A stretch of 64,000 bases of DNA from SZUA-217 sp964194555. Its GTDB lineage: Bacteria > Actinomycetota > Acidimicrobiia > Spongiisociales > ZC4RG35. Below the pieces are notes generated by a model. It ran no database searches, was not told where the DNA came from, and saw only the letters and a list, made by a program, of their open reading frames with translations. Each line of letters begins with the position of its first letter. Positions within the stretch are counted from its first letter, which is position 1. Made by a program: the position numbers and the translations under genes. Below are positions 8,711-16,652 of the stretch, piece after piece. The stretch covers positions 26,428 to 90,427 of the forward strand of contig CAXMMT010000050.1 of assembly GCA_964194555.1 (NCBI GenBank). The letters are read 5' to 3'.

Positions 8711-9658
8711 CGCCTTGCCAGCTGACCCATGTCGCAGAGTTGGGTCGGGAGGCTCCGTTCGCCCTCGTTTTGACAAATAGGCGTGCCAGACAATTCGGGC
8801 GGCCACTGCCCGGATCGGTTTCCAGGACTCTGATACCAACTCCAGCTCGGCCTCGTCGGGAGTATGGGTCATCCCGAGGACTTCTCCCACCCCGACCTGC
8901 AATGCACGGTCACCTATCGGGTAGACGTCGGGGTGTGCCAACGCTGAGAGCAGATAGGCGTCAGCGGTCCAGGGACCGATGCCTCTGACGGAAAGGAGCT
9001 TGGACCTGGCGTTGTCTGCGGAGAGCGGGCCCAGGGACTCGATGTCGAGCGTCTCATCGGTCACTAGGTGGGCAAGGGCGTAGAGGTAGTCGGCCTTCTG
9101 ACGGGTGATCCCGATTGATCGCATCCCATCAACCCCGGTCCCGATGATGCTTGTGGCCGTCACCCCCACAGCCGTCACTTCGAGCCGTCGATACATGGCT
9201 GCCCCGGACTCCAGAGAGACCTGCTGCTCGAGAATGAGTAGTACCAGGCAACGGAGCCCCGGTTGACGGTGCCAGAACTCGGGCCGGCCAAACTTCTCGA
9301 TGGCTTCGGCAATCGAGTTGTCCTCGTTGGACAGAAGGTCGGTCGCCTCGTCGAACGTCGCGGCGTCGAGCCGGTCCACCACAGCCAATGCTGTGCGAAC
9401 GTCTATCGGGCCCAGCGCCCTGCTGTCGGCCTTTGTTGCTTCGGCATTGTCCGACATGACCCAGATGTGGTCCTGGCCTATCGGCTCCGGTGGCTCTGCC
9501 ACTCTTTTGACCATCCAGAAGTCTTCGCGCCTGGGATGAGGAAAGACGACCAGATCTCCTACCGACGGCCTCGATGCGTCTGTGGCGACGATCTCTTGGC
9601 CAGGTTCAAGGGCAGGCCGCATGGAGTCCTCGGCTACCTGGAAGCGTTTCATCGACAT
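8708..9658 (-). CDS. Ni-SOD maturation protease (SodX-like) fused to AlkA-type DNA glycosylase
   Basis: This 316-residue protein joins two unrelated folds in one open frame. Residues 1-95 form an S26/S24-type peptidase domain without a membrane segment: nucleophile Ser12 in EDSMRPALEPG, GDLVVF, Lys51 in MVKRV, and DNAEATKADSRALGP. This matches the protease that trims nickel superoxide dismutase. Residues about 100-305 are an HhH-GPD glycosylase: LILEQQVSLESG, hairpin LLSVRGIGPWTADAYLL (222-238) and catalytic Asp250 in YPIGDRALQ. Such glycosylases remove alkylated bases such as 3-methyladenine. sodN lies divergently 51 bp away, supporting the protease call. The reading is clear; the reason for the fusion is unknown. 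Confidence 0.85.
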   Translation of the reverse strand: MSMKRFQVAEDSMRPALEPGQEIVATDASRPSVGDLVVFPHPRREDFWMVKRVAEPPEPIGQDHIWVMSDNAEATKADSRALGPIDVRTALAVVDRLDAATFDEATDLLSNEDNSIAEAIEKFGRPEFWHRQPGLRCLVLLILEQQVSLESGAAMYRRLEVTAVGVTATSIIGTGVDGMRSIGITRQKADYLYALAHLVTDETLDIESLGPLSADNARSKLLSVRGIGPWTADAYLLSALAHPDVYPIGDRALQVGVGEVLGMTHTPDEAELELVSESWKPIRAVAARIVWHAYLSKRGRTEPPDPTLRHGSAGKA

Positions 9659-9709
9659 GTCGGATCGTGAGTATGGTCAGAGTAACGACCGAGAGAAGAA
9701 GGAGTCCCC

Positions 9710-10117
9710 ATGCGCCAAGTGACTATCGCCCATGCCCACTGTGACCTCTATTGCGGTGTCTATGACCCGGCCCAGGCCAAGATCGAAGCCCTTTCGGTCA
9801 TGAAGATCGCCCAGAAATACCAGGACTCAGACGATGAGGCTTTCAGGGCCCGCGCTCTCCAACTCAAAGAAGAGCGCGCCGAGGATGTGAAGCATCATCT
9901 GATGGTGCTCTGGGCGGACTTCTTCACCGCAGAACATCGTGAGGAGTTCTCGAATCTCGATGATCTCTTCTGGCGTGCGATTCACCAGGCAGGTGAGGCC
10001 AAGAAGTCGACTGACCCGGCCGAGGGCCAAACGCTCATCGGGCTGATCGACGAGATTGGCGACATCTTCTGGCAGACGGAGAAGGCCAAAGGGATGGGCG
10101 TCTATCCGCCCACCTAG
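9710..10117 (+). CDS. sodN: Nickel superoxide dismutase precursor
   Basis: SodN disproportionates superoxide with a nickel ion held by the N-terminal hook of the mature protein. The precursor is 135 residues. A 9-residue leader (MRQVTIAHA) is followed by HCDLYCGVYDPAQAKIEA, the nickel hook with His1, Cys2, Asp3, Cys6 and Tyr9. The usual Pro5 is Tyr here. The four-helix body includes EDVKHHLMVLWADFF and ends near IGDIFWQTEKAK. GAAGAAGGAG stands 5 nt before the ATG, and TATGGT at 9672-9677 is a possible -10. The divergent neighbour encodes the likely maturation protease. Its TAG stop lies in a CTAG shared with the convergent next gene. Confidence 0.95.
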   Translation: MRQVTIAHAHCDLYCGVYDPAQAKIEALSVMKIAQKYQDSDDEAFRARALQLKEERAEDVKHHLMVLWADFFTAEHREEFSNLDDLFWRAIHQAGEAKKSTDPAEGQTLIGLIDEIGDIFWQTEKAKGMGVYPPT

Positions 10118-10302
10118 TGGACTGTGCTGCTCCCAAACTTGTCTTTGACGCGATCGGCAAGCCGACCGGCCCAGGCCATGTCTTTGGACAGCAATGCCAG
10201 TCCGGCGACAATCGAGAGGATGCCAGGTCCAGGGAGGACCAGCATGAAAGTCCCCGCCACGATAAGCGTGAACCCGCCGGTGATGCGTGCAATTCGGGCC
10301 AT
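10114..10302 (-). CDS. PGPGW-family small membrane protein
   Basis: This 62-residue protein has a hydrophobic stretch from residue 8 to 40. That stretch contains LVLPGPGILSIVAGLALLSKD, which places it in the putative transmembrane PGPGW family. These are short inner-membrane proteins of unknown function with one or two membrane segments joined at the Pro-Gly-Pro-Gly turn. The C terminus (AGRLADRVKDKFG) is an amphipathic helix. The gene converges on sodN, and the two stop codons share the palindrome CTAG. Confidence 0.75.
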   Translation of the reverse strand: MARIARITGGFTLIVAGTFMLVLPGPGILSIVAGLALLSKDMAWAGRLADRVKDKFGSSTVH

Positions 10303-10379
10303 GGTTGCAACCTAATCGAACGCTGCGGGTTCCGTAACCGGGGATGACCCTGATTTGACCCCGAGATAAGGGCTCAGGC

Positions 10380-12014
10380 TCAGTCGAAGACGTCCGACTC
10401 CAGCTTAGTGAAGACCGGTTTGACCTCGGCCAACGTCGTCCCACCCGCCACCGCAGGTGCGGCCCACTTTTTGACCTGCGGGTCGAGGCCGATCAATGTT
10501 CCGATTGTCTCCGACGAAAACGGCAGATAGGGCGTCAGGGAGACGCGGATTGCTGAAATAGCCTGGATCGCGGTCCACAGGATTGTTCCGCCACGGACAG
10601 GGTCATCTTTCAACACCCTCCACGGTTCGGTCGCGTTCAGATAGGCGTTGACCTCGGCGGCAGCTTCCAGCGCGGTTCTCAGACCGGCCCGCAATTCCAC
10701 CTTCTCGATGTGATCAGCGACCGCATCGAGTGTGGCCGGCCCGAGGTCGAGGATGACCTGATCGACTTTGGTCAGATCACCTGGCTCCGGAACGGCTCCG
10801 TCGAAATTGTTGGCACTCATCGAGAGCACCCGGTTGATCAGGTTGCCCCAGGTGGCCACCAGCTCCTCGTTGACCCTCCGGATGATCTCATCGTCGGATA
10901 GGTCGGTGTCGTTCTGTTCGGGAAGAACGGCGGCGATGGCGTAACGGAGAGCGTCGGGTTGGAGACGGCCGGCATAAAACCCGATCGAGTTTCCCACCCC
11001 CTTGGACTTGGAGGCTTTCTGGCCTTTGAACGTTATGTACTGGTTGGCCGGGACGTTGGTGGGCAGGTTGAGGCCGCCATGACCCATCAGCATCGCCGGC
11101 CAGATCACTGTGTGAAACGGGATGTTGTCCTTGCCCACTATGTAGTAGGACTCGGCCTCGGGGTCCTTCCACCACTTCTCCCAAGCATCCGGGTCATCGG
11201 TCATCGAGGCCCACTCGATCGAGGCCGACAGATAGCCGATCACGGCGTCGAACCACACATAGATCTTCTTCCCGGGACCGAGGTCGTCAACCGGAACGTT
11301 GACACCCCAGTCGATATCCCTGGTCATTGCCCTGACCGGCATGTCCTCGACCATTCCCAGCGCCCAGTTCTTGACGTGCTTTCGCCAGGTGGTTTGGGAC
11401 TCGATCCACTCCCGAAGCCGGTCAGCGAAGACCGGGAGCTGCAAGAAGAAGTGCTCGGTCCTACGCAACTCGGGTATCGCTCCGGTCAGCTTTGACCGCG
11501 GGTCGATCAGATCCGTGGCGTCCAGAGTGCGACCGCAGTTTTCGCATTGGTCACCACGGGCATCCGAGTAGTCGCAGTGCGGGCATGTCCCTCCGACGTA
11601 GCGGTCGGGGAGAAAGCGCCCGGCATCAGGGTCGTAGAATTGTTCGGAGCTGTCTTTGGTCAGGTATCCGGCTTCGAGCAGTGTGAGGAAGAACTCCTGG
11701 GTCACGGAGTGGTGATTCTCGGTCATCGTGGTGGTGAACAGGTCGAACGAGATTCCGAGCGTTTCCCAGTAACCGAGAATCTCTGGGTGGTACTTGTCCA
11801 CGACCTCCCGAGGCGTGATCCCCATCTCGTCGGCCTTGACGGTGATCGGTGTGCCGTTGGCGTCGGATCCGGAGACCATCAGAACGTCGTTGCCTGCGAT
11901 GCGGTGGTAGCGGGCAAAGATATCGGCCGGTAGATAGGCGCCGCCCAGATGTCCCAGATGCAGCGGGCCCGAGGCGTATGGCCAGGCAACTGCGACAAGT
12001 ATTCGACGACTCAT
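10380..12014 (-). CDS. metG: Methionyl-tRNA synthetase
   Basis: MetG charges tRNA-Met. It has 544 residues, a normal length for the form without the C-terminal tRNA-binding appendix. The class I signatures are present: HLGHLGGAYLPADIF near residue 18 (HIGH motif) and FKGQKASKSKGVGNS (KMSKS motif, here KASKS). A zinc knuckle CPHCDYS...CENCG lies near residues 145-160. The anticodon-binding domain follows (AEVNAYLNATEPWRVLKDD). The ATG at 12014 has TAAGCT 6 nt upstream, which fits leaderless transcription. Confidence 0.96.
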   Translation of the reverse strand: MSRRILVAVAWPYASGPLHLGHLGGAYLPADIFARYHRIAGNDVLMVSGSDANGTPITVKADEMGITPREVVDKYHPEILGYWETLGISFDLFTTTMTENHHSVTQEFFLTLLEAGYLTKDSSEQFYDPDAGRFLPDRYVGGTCPHCDYSDARGDQCENCGRTLDATDLIDPRSKLTGAIPELRRTEHFFLQLPVFADRLREWIESQTTWRKHVKNWALGMVEDMPVRAMTRDIDWGVNVPVDDLGPGKKIYVWFDAVIGYLSASIEWASMTDDPDAWEKWWKDPEAESYYIVGKDNIPFHTVIWPAMLMGHGGLNLPTNVPANQYITFKGQKASKSKGVGNSIGFYAGRLQPDALRYAIAAVLPEQNDTDLSDDEIIRRVNEELVATWGNLINRVLSMSANNFDGAVPEPGDLTKVDQVILDLGPATLDAVADHIEKVELRAGLRTALEAAAEVNAYLNATEPWRVLKDDPVRGGTILWTAIQAISAIRVSLTPYLPFSSETIGTLIGLDPQVKKWAAPAVAGGTTLAEVKPVFTKLESDVFD

Positions 12015-12020
12015 TCAGCC

Positions 12021-12026
12021 AGCTTA
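12021..12026 (-). promoter_or_regulatory. Candidate -10 element of metG
   Basis: Read on the minus strand this is TAAGCT, 6 nt before the metG ATG. No Shine-Dalgarno lies between, which suggests a leaderless transcript. Confidence 0.35.
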
Positions 12027-12042
12027 GATTCGGGGACGTCGT

Positions 12043-12951
12043 CTATCGCGATGTGGCGATGCCAGGCTCGGGTACATGGGGGGTCGCTCGCTCAGCCAGG
12101 ATGACACCGGCGACGATCACCACCGCCCCTCCCAGGATGGCCGGTGTCAGTGTTTCGCCGAGGAAGATCACCGCAAGTGTGACCGCCACCACGGGAACGC
12201 TGTAGCCGGTGAGAGCCAGTCGAGAGGCTGGATTGAGCCCGGCGGCAATCAGGAAGGCCGTGAAAGCCAATGTGGTCCCAATGGCTCCGACACCGGCCAA
12301 AAGCCACCAGCTCGTCCCATCGATTGAGGCAACGTCGATATCCCATAGGAGTGGCACGGCAACGAACAGGACCACAGTGTTGACGGTGAATTGCGGCAAG
12401 ACCAGATCATCGCTTGGTACTTCGAGGGCGAATCTTCGGCTGAAGGCACCGCCGATGCCCGCCAGGATCACACCCACTGTCACATACAGAACGCCGCGCC
12501 AGAGATTGTCGACGCCTTCCACCGTCGTGCCTCCGATGCCGACGAGGACAGCCGAACCGACCAAAGCGATCACGAGTCCGGGCAGTGACCTGACCTGAAA
12601 TCGTTCACCATCGACGACGAAGTGAGCGGCTGCGATGGTGGAGAGCGGTATCAGCGCGATGAGAAGGCCGCCAAGACTCACCGGGAGATCTTCGAGCGAG
12701 AGTGACATCAGAAGCATTGGCAAAGCCATTCCGACAATGCCCAATACGAAACCGCGCTTCCATGCCCTGACACTTCGTGTGCCGAATCGTCCTGTTATGG
12801 CGATGACAATTCCGAGCGAGACCATTGCGAACGCCATCCGAATGGGAACCAAGGTGAATGCGTCAACCCCCCGCAGAATCACTGCGCGTGTGAGGACGGC
12901 CGATGCACCCCAGCCGAGCGTGCAGCCAATGAGGGGGGTCCAGGGGTTCAT
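12043..12951 (-). CDS. EamA-family (drug/metabolite) transporter
   Basis: This 302-residue inner-membrane protein has about ten predicted membrane segments in two repeated EamA halves (residues about 5-135 and 150-285). The repeat start is recognisable from PLIGCTLGWGASAVLTR and the second half from WWLLAGVGAIGTTLAFTAF. The last half ends GETLTPAILGGAVVIVAGVIL, a pattern shared by most DMT exporters. Substrates of this family are metabolites or amino acids and cannot be assigned here. It lies 28 bp upstream of metG on the same strand, but no functional link is evident. Confidence 0.85.
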   Translation of the reverse strand: MNPWTPLIGCTLGWGASAVLTRAVILRGVDAFTLVPIRMAFAMVSLGIVIAITGRFGTRSVRAWKRGFVLGIVGMALPMLLMSLSLEDLPVSLGGLLIALIPLSTIAAAHFVVDGERFQVRSLPGLVIALVGSAVLVGIGGTTVEGVDNLWRGVLYVTVGVILAGIGGAFSRRFALEVPSDDLVLPQFTVNTVVLFVAVPLLWDIDVASIDGTSWWLLAGVGAIGTTLAFTAFLIAAGLNPASRLALTGYSVPVVAVTLAVIFLGETLTPAILGGAVVIVAGVILAERATPHVPEPGIATSR

Positions 12952-13037
12952 GAGGTGGGAAACCTAACCGTCCTAGCCCTCCGGCCAACCTCGCGGGTCG
13001 GGGGTCACTGGCTCAATGAACAGCATCGGAATGCCGA

Positions 13038-13043
13038 TATCCT
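13038..13043 (+). promoter_or_regulatory. Candidate -10 element, leaderless lipoprotein gene
   Basis: TATCCT lies 6 nt before the ATG at 13050 and there is no Shine-Dalgarno between. No convincing -35 hexamer was seen. Confidence 0.35.
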
Positions 13044-13049
13044 GTTCAT

Positions 13050-14162
13050 ATGCGCATTCGCCCCATCTCATTCCTGATGGTTCTTGCACTTGTCGTCGCC
13101 GCTTGCGGTGGTGGCGAAGCCGGCAACCCGACGTCTTCACCGGATGCGACGACTACAACGGCACCCGAGGGGACGACAACGACCGAGGCTCCGATTGAAG
13201 CCAGTTCGCCTGACGCCCTCCCACTCAGCTATGCCCTCGAGGCCGGGGCTACGTTCGAGTACGAGGTCGGAATCGACCAGCAGATCGAGATGAGTGCCAC
13301 GGGCGAGGCATCGGCCATAGGTGACGAGGAGATTCCAGGGAACGCCTCGATCAACCTGGTCGGCACGACGATCTTCACCCACTCCGTTGCCGAGGGTCCG
13401 GATCCGGACACATATGAGATCACGATCAAAGGTGACTTCACCGATCTTCAGATAACAGGGACCATCGACGGCGAGCCCATTGATCAAGCAGAACTCCCCG
13501 ATTTTGCCGAGATGGAGGCCATCGACGTTACGGTTGTGGTCGACGAACAGGGCAACATCATCACCGATGACGACATGTTTGGTGACGCCTTGGGCGGCGA
13601 CCTCGGCGGTTTCGGCGACTTGGGCGCGCCCGGAATGGATCCCGGACGGTTCGTCGGCCCTCCCTTCGCCGACCGCCCGGTGACGGTTGGTGATAGCTGG
13701 TCCGAGACCATTGAAATCCCGATGTTCATGAGCGGGGAGCCCATAGTGACCCAGATCGACAACGAGGTGACCGCCTCCGAGACGATTGACGGTCACGAAG
13801 TCCTCGTGATCGAAACCACCTCGACGACGTCGATGATCGATTTTGATCTTGCGGAGTTTCTCATCGGGTTCTTGCGGGCGTTCGTCCCGGGTGACGCCAC
13901 GGACGAAGATAAGGCCGAGATCGATTCCATCACAGAGGAGCTTCGTTTCTTGCTTGTCATAGAGGAGACGGTTTCCAACATGACGACGTGGTTCGACGCC
14001 GAGGCGGGATACGCCCGTCAGGCCGAGTTCTCCATGAGCACGAGCATCGTCATGGACATCAACATGCCCGACGACGAGACGGGTGAGATGGTCACGTTCG
14101 GGATGGAGATGAGCATCGCCCAGGATGTGACTTATCGCCTGATCGACGCCTCCAACGCGTGA
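13050..14162 (+). CDS. Secreted lipoprotein of unknown function
   Basis: This 370-residue exported lipoprotein has a signal peptide MRIRPISFLMVLALV ending in the lipobox VAAC, then GGGE. A Thr/Ser/Pro-rich linker runs to about residue 50. The rest is acidic, beta-rich and low in Lys. It includes a Gly/Asp stretch (FGDALGGDLGGFGDLGAPGM) and a repeated pattern of Thr- and Glu-rich strands. No known domain is recognised. The composition suggests an extracellular binding protein anchored to the membrane (inference). It stands between the EamA gene (divergent) and a methyltransferase-like gene 21 bp downstream. Confidence 0.75.
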   Translation: MRIRPISFLMVLALVVAACGGGEAGNPTSSPDATTTTAPEGTTTTEAPIEASSPDALPLSYALEAGATFEYEVGIDQQIEMSATGEASAIGDEEIPGNASINLVGTTIFTHSVAEGPDPDTYEITIKGDFTDLQITGTIDGEPIDQAELPDFAEMEAIDVTVVVDEQGNIITDDDMFGDALGGDLGGFGDLGAPGMDPGRFVGPPFADRPVTVGDSWSETIEIPMFMSGEPIVTQIDNEVTASETIDGHEVLVIETTSTTSMIDFDLAEFLIGFLRAFVPGDATDEDKAEIDSITEELRFLLVIEETVSNMTTWFDAEAGYARQAEFSMSTSIVMDINMPDDETGEMVTFGMEMSIAQDVTYRLIDASNA

Positions 14163-14183
14163 CAAGGGTCGTTTGTTGGTGAG

Positions 14184-15116
14184 ATGAGTTCCTCCGAAGT
14201 CTGGGAGCATGCCCGGGGATGGTCCGTGATGCGCCCTTTCGTCTATTACCAACGAGAGAACTTCATCCCTGAAGGTCTTATCGAGGGGCGCGACGTCATC
14301 GACTACTCCGCGGGTCTGGGGGATCTCTCGGCGTATGCCTCATCGTTAGGCCCGTTGAGCCTGATCGCCACGGTCCCAGAGGAGGGAGCGCCCTGTCCCC
14401 CACTGTTGCCGGATTCGGTGGAATGGGTGACCGGCGTCAGCGCTGACCGGATTGGCGAACTGCTACCCGCAGAGAGCGCTGACGTGATCTTGGCGCGCAT
14501 GGTCATACAGTTCCCAACGGTCGAGAGCGATGCCGTCGATGTCGACCAGATCCTGGTGCAGATGCGCGGAGTCCTGCGCACAGCCGGCTCCATGGTCATC
14601 ACGACCCACAGCTTCTTCTCGTTGCCGCGATTCAACGGTGACCATTCACTTGTCGACGACTATCTGGCGGCAGTCGAGGCCGACGTCCTTCCTCTCCTCG
14701 ATGCGAAAAGTGCCTTTACCCGGGGAATCGCTCGGGAAACGGCGGGTCTCGTCGAGCTCGTGCGCTACCTCGACTTGCCTCCACGGGAAGGCCCGCTCGG
14801 TCAGACGGGTTTCGGCCTGAAGATCCCGATGTTGGTCAACTCGGCCGTTGCGCAAGGCTTCACGGTCAACAGTGTTGAGGAAATCGAGCCTTTCACATAC
14901 CCCACCGGCCTCCAGGAGAGCTTCGCCGACAACACCGACGCAATGATCGAGCTCGGAGATCGGGTGATGTCCATCAAGCGGCGGTACCTCACATCCGTCG
15001 AGGCAAGGGATCCCTACCAGAGACCAGCCGTCTTGGCGAGAATGATTGCTGAGATTCGGCGGCTACTACCCGTGACGACCGTGCCGATCGTTCGTCTCTG
15101 CATAACGAAGAAGTAG
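14184..15116 (+). CDS. SAM-dependent methyltransferase-like protein
   Basis: This 310-residue soluble protein has a Rossmann-like N-terminal half. VIDYSAGLGDLSAYASSLG (residues 38-56) resembles SAM-binding motif I. ADVILARMVIQFP (about 100-112) is in the motif IV position, and MRGVLRTAGSMVITTH is the typical post-IV strand. No target-recognition region is recognisable, so the substrate is unknown. Motif I is not a perfect GxGxG, so activity is plausible rather than certain. The ATG at 14184 follows GGTGAG closely. It is probably co-transcribed with the upstream lipoprotein gene. Confidence 0.6.
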   Translation: MSSSEVWEHARGWSVMRPFVYYQRENFIPEGLIEGRDVIDYSAGLGDLSAYASSLGPLSLIATVPEEGAPCPPLLPDSVEWVTGVSADRIGELLPAESADVILARMVIQFPTVESDAVDVDQILVQMRGVLRTAGSMVITTHSFFSLPRFNGDHSLVDDYLAAVEADVLPLLDAKSAFTRGIARETAGLVELVRYLDLPPREGPLGQTGFGLKIPMLVNSAVAQGFTVNSVEEIEPFTYPTGLQESFADNTDAMIELGDRVMSIKRRYLTSVEARDPYQRPAVLARMIAEIRRLLPVTTVPIVRLCITKK

Positions 15117-15155
15117 TCGAATCACTGCTTGGCGTCGCCGATACTCTGCGCGTTG

Positions 15156-15551
15156 ATGACATCGAGAAAACATGTATCGCTCTGGCTGATGTCAGTGTTC
15201 TACGTGGCCAACGGGGTGAACCACTTCGTCAATCCCGAGGCATACCTGCTGATAATCTCCGATTTCGTTCCCTGGGCGCTTGCGGTCGTCTACGTGTCTG
15301 GTCTTGCCGAGATCGTCCTTGGCGTCGGAGTCCTGTTCGCGTCGACACGGGTAATGGCAGCCTGGGGATTGATCGTTCTGTTGCTGGCCGTCTTTCCGGC
15401 CAATATCAACGTGGCAGTCAACAATCTCGCGTTCCTCGGTACAGAGCCCAACACGGCACTGGCCTGGCTGCGTCTTCCCGTCCAGGTTGTCCTCATTGTG
15501 TGGGCGTGGTGGTACACGCGGTCCGACGAGGCTGGAACCGGGCCGGGGTAG
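15156..15551 (+). CDS. DoxX-like membrane protein
   Basis: This is a membrane protein of about 131 residues with four predicted helices. The family hallmark VANGVNHFVNPEAYL lies near residue 15, followed by PWALAVVYVSGLAEIVLGV. DoxX-like proteins of this type occur in many bacteria, and their role is mostly unknown. The ATG at 15156 was chosen over a TTG at 15129. TACTCT lies 8-10 nt upstream of the ATG, possibly a -10 of a leaderless mRNA. Confidence 0.75.
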   Translation: MTSRKHVSLWLMSVFYVANGVNHFVNPEAYLLIISDFVPWALAVVYVSGLAEIVLGVGVLFASTRVMAAWGLIVLLLAVFPANINVAVNNLAFLGTEPNTALAWLRLPVQVVLIVWAWWYTRSDEAGTGPG

Positions 15552-15561
15552 TTCGCATTGT

Positions 15562-16416
15562 CTACCGCCGGGGGCGACCCCGCCATGTGGTGTAGACGTG
15601 TTTCATCATCGCCAGCGAGTAGGCGGGCAGAGTGTGCAGTTCTTCTTGATCTGGCGGCACATGAGGCTCATCTCGAGGCTCGGTGTCTCCGAGATTTCGC
15701 ACAAGGATATCCACTGAGTTCGATTCCTCGTCTTCGTCTTCGGCTGGGATGTCCTCATCAAGCTCATCTATCTCCGGCTCAGAAACCGGATCGACGACAA
15801 TCGGAAGCCGTATCGCAGAGGTCTTGGCCTCGACGAGCTCGCTCCGCATCTCCGATACTCTCTCTCTGAGGAAAACTGTCTCGGTTTCGGCCTTGGCCGC
15901 TCTCTCCCGGGCCTCTGCGAGCTGCTGACCCGCCTCATGGAGATTTCCCAGTTGTATCAGCATCTTGTTCCACGCGTCGAGAGGGACCAGCATCGTCCCC
16001 TCGGGGATTTCCGGCTCCGCTGTGTCTTCTTCGATGGCTTCCGGTTCTCGTGGCTCTGGCTCCCGTTCTGGCTCCCGCTCTTGTGTGTCGATGATCGGTG
16101 GGGGCGTGGGCGTCACAAGTTTGCGTCCGAGCCTTTCCGCACGCTGCTGGATTCCTTTGAGCGACACCATCCGCAACTGACCGACGGGCGTCTCCTCCAG
16201 ATAGGTGGGTACGGAGTCGCGTCGAGCCCACTTGCGAAGTGTGGAGACAGGAATTCCGGTGAGATCGGTAGCTTCGCGCAACGTGATCCAGTCGACGTCG
16301 TCGCGATCGACGTTGTCGGACCGCTGCTCATGCCGTCCCTTTGTGGCCTTTGATGAGCGAAGTGCCTCAGATTCCCAGAGAAAGGCGGTGTCGCTGTCAG
16401 CCATGGCCCGGATCAT
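15562..16416 (-). CDS. Helix-turn-helix / coiled-coil acidic protein, divergent from the BMC operon
   Basis: This protein has about 284 residues. An N-terminal DNA-binding segment of the MerR/excisionase kind reads WITLREATDLTGIPVSTLRK, followed by WARRDSVPTYLEETPVGQLR. Then come an acidic, Glu/Pro-rich linker, a coiled coil (LGNLHEAGQQLAEARERAA to SEMRSELVEAK) and a very acidic region (DELDEDIPAEDEDEES). The start at 16416 is preferred because AGGGAG lies 8 nt upstream; longer versions would read through the palindromic element at 16429-16596. Its divergence from rpiB makes it a candidate regulator of the microcompartment operon, but that is inference. No effector-binding domain is recognisable. 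Confidence 0.7.
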   Translation of the reverse strand: MIRAMADSDTAFLWESEALRSSKATKGRHEQRSDNVDRDDVDWITLREATDLTGIPVSTLRKWARRDSVPTYLEETPVGQLRMVSLKGIQQRAERLGRKLVTPTPPPIIDTQEREPEREPEPREPEAIEEDTAEPEIPEGTMLVPLDAWNKMLIQLGNLHEAGQQLAEARERAAKAETETVFLRERVSEMRSELVEAKTSAIRLPIVVDPVSEPEIDELDEDIPAEDEDEESNSVDILVRNLGDTEPRDEPHVPPDQEELHTLPAYSLAMMKHVYTTWRGRPRR

Positions 16417-16428
16417 ACGGGTAGCTCC

Positions 16429-16596
16429 CTGGTGGTGTGTCGCCCAAATAATCACCGCATCTCTCCGGCCCTTGACGCCCCTGGCTTCATCCTCCGCCTC
16501 AACGCATCTCGCCGATGCGCCTTCGTTGTGCGTCCTGGCCAGATGACGCCGAGGACTCGGACATATGCTGGCGCTATTTCCACGACACACCACTAG
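16429..16596. repeat. Palindromic element, arm type A (copy 1)
   Basis: This 168-bp imperfect palindrome lies between two divergent genes. Its left end, CTGGTGGTGTGTCGC, mirrors the right end, GACACACCACTAG. The core contains GACGCCCCTGG, TCCTCCGCCTCAACGCA and TGCGCCTTCGTTGTGCGTCC, shared with the other five elements in the window. It is the most diverged type A copy. It encodes no protein. The last three bases start TAGGTT, a -10-like hexamer pointing at the BMC operon. Confidence 0.85.
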
Positions 16597-16599
16597 GTT
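16594..16599 (+). promoter_or_regulatory. Candidate -10 at the end of a palindromic element
   Basis: TAGGTT is formed by the terminal TAG of the repeat plus three flanking bases. Transcription from it would start about 30-50 nt before rpiB. There is no clear -35. Confidence 0.3.
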
Positions 16600-16652
16600 G
16601 GCGGCCGAGGAGGCCCCTGCAGCATCTGATGACATCTTCGAGAGCCCAAGCA

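Noticed and set aside
13137..14252. Long minus-strand frame opposite the lipoprotein gene
   Set aside because: It is a shadow frame with His/Arg/Gly-rich composition. The plus-strand gene has a signal peptide, lipobox and promoter.
16450..16530. Open frames in the palindromic elements coding a shared peptide (RRHLARTHNEGA...)
   Set aside because: The frames only reflect conserved nucleotide sequence of the repeats. They are read in different contexts, extend into unrelated sequence and have no ribosome sites.
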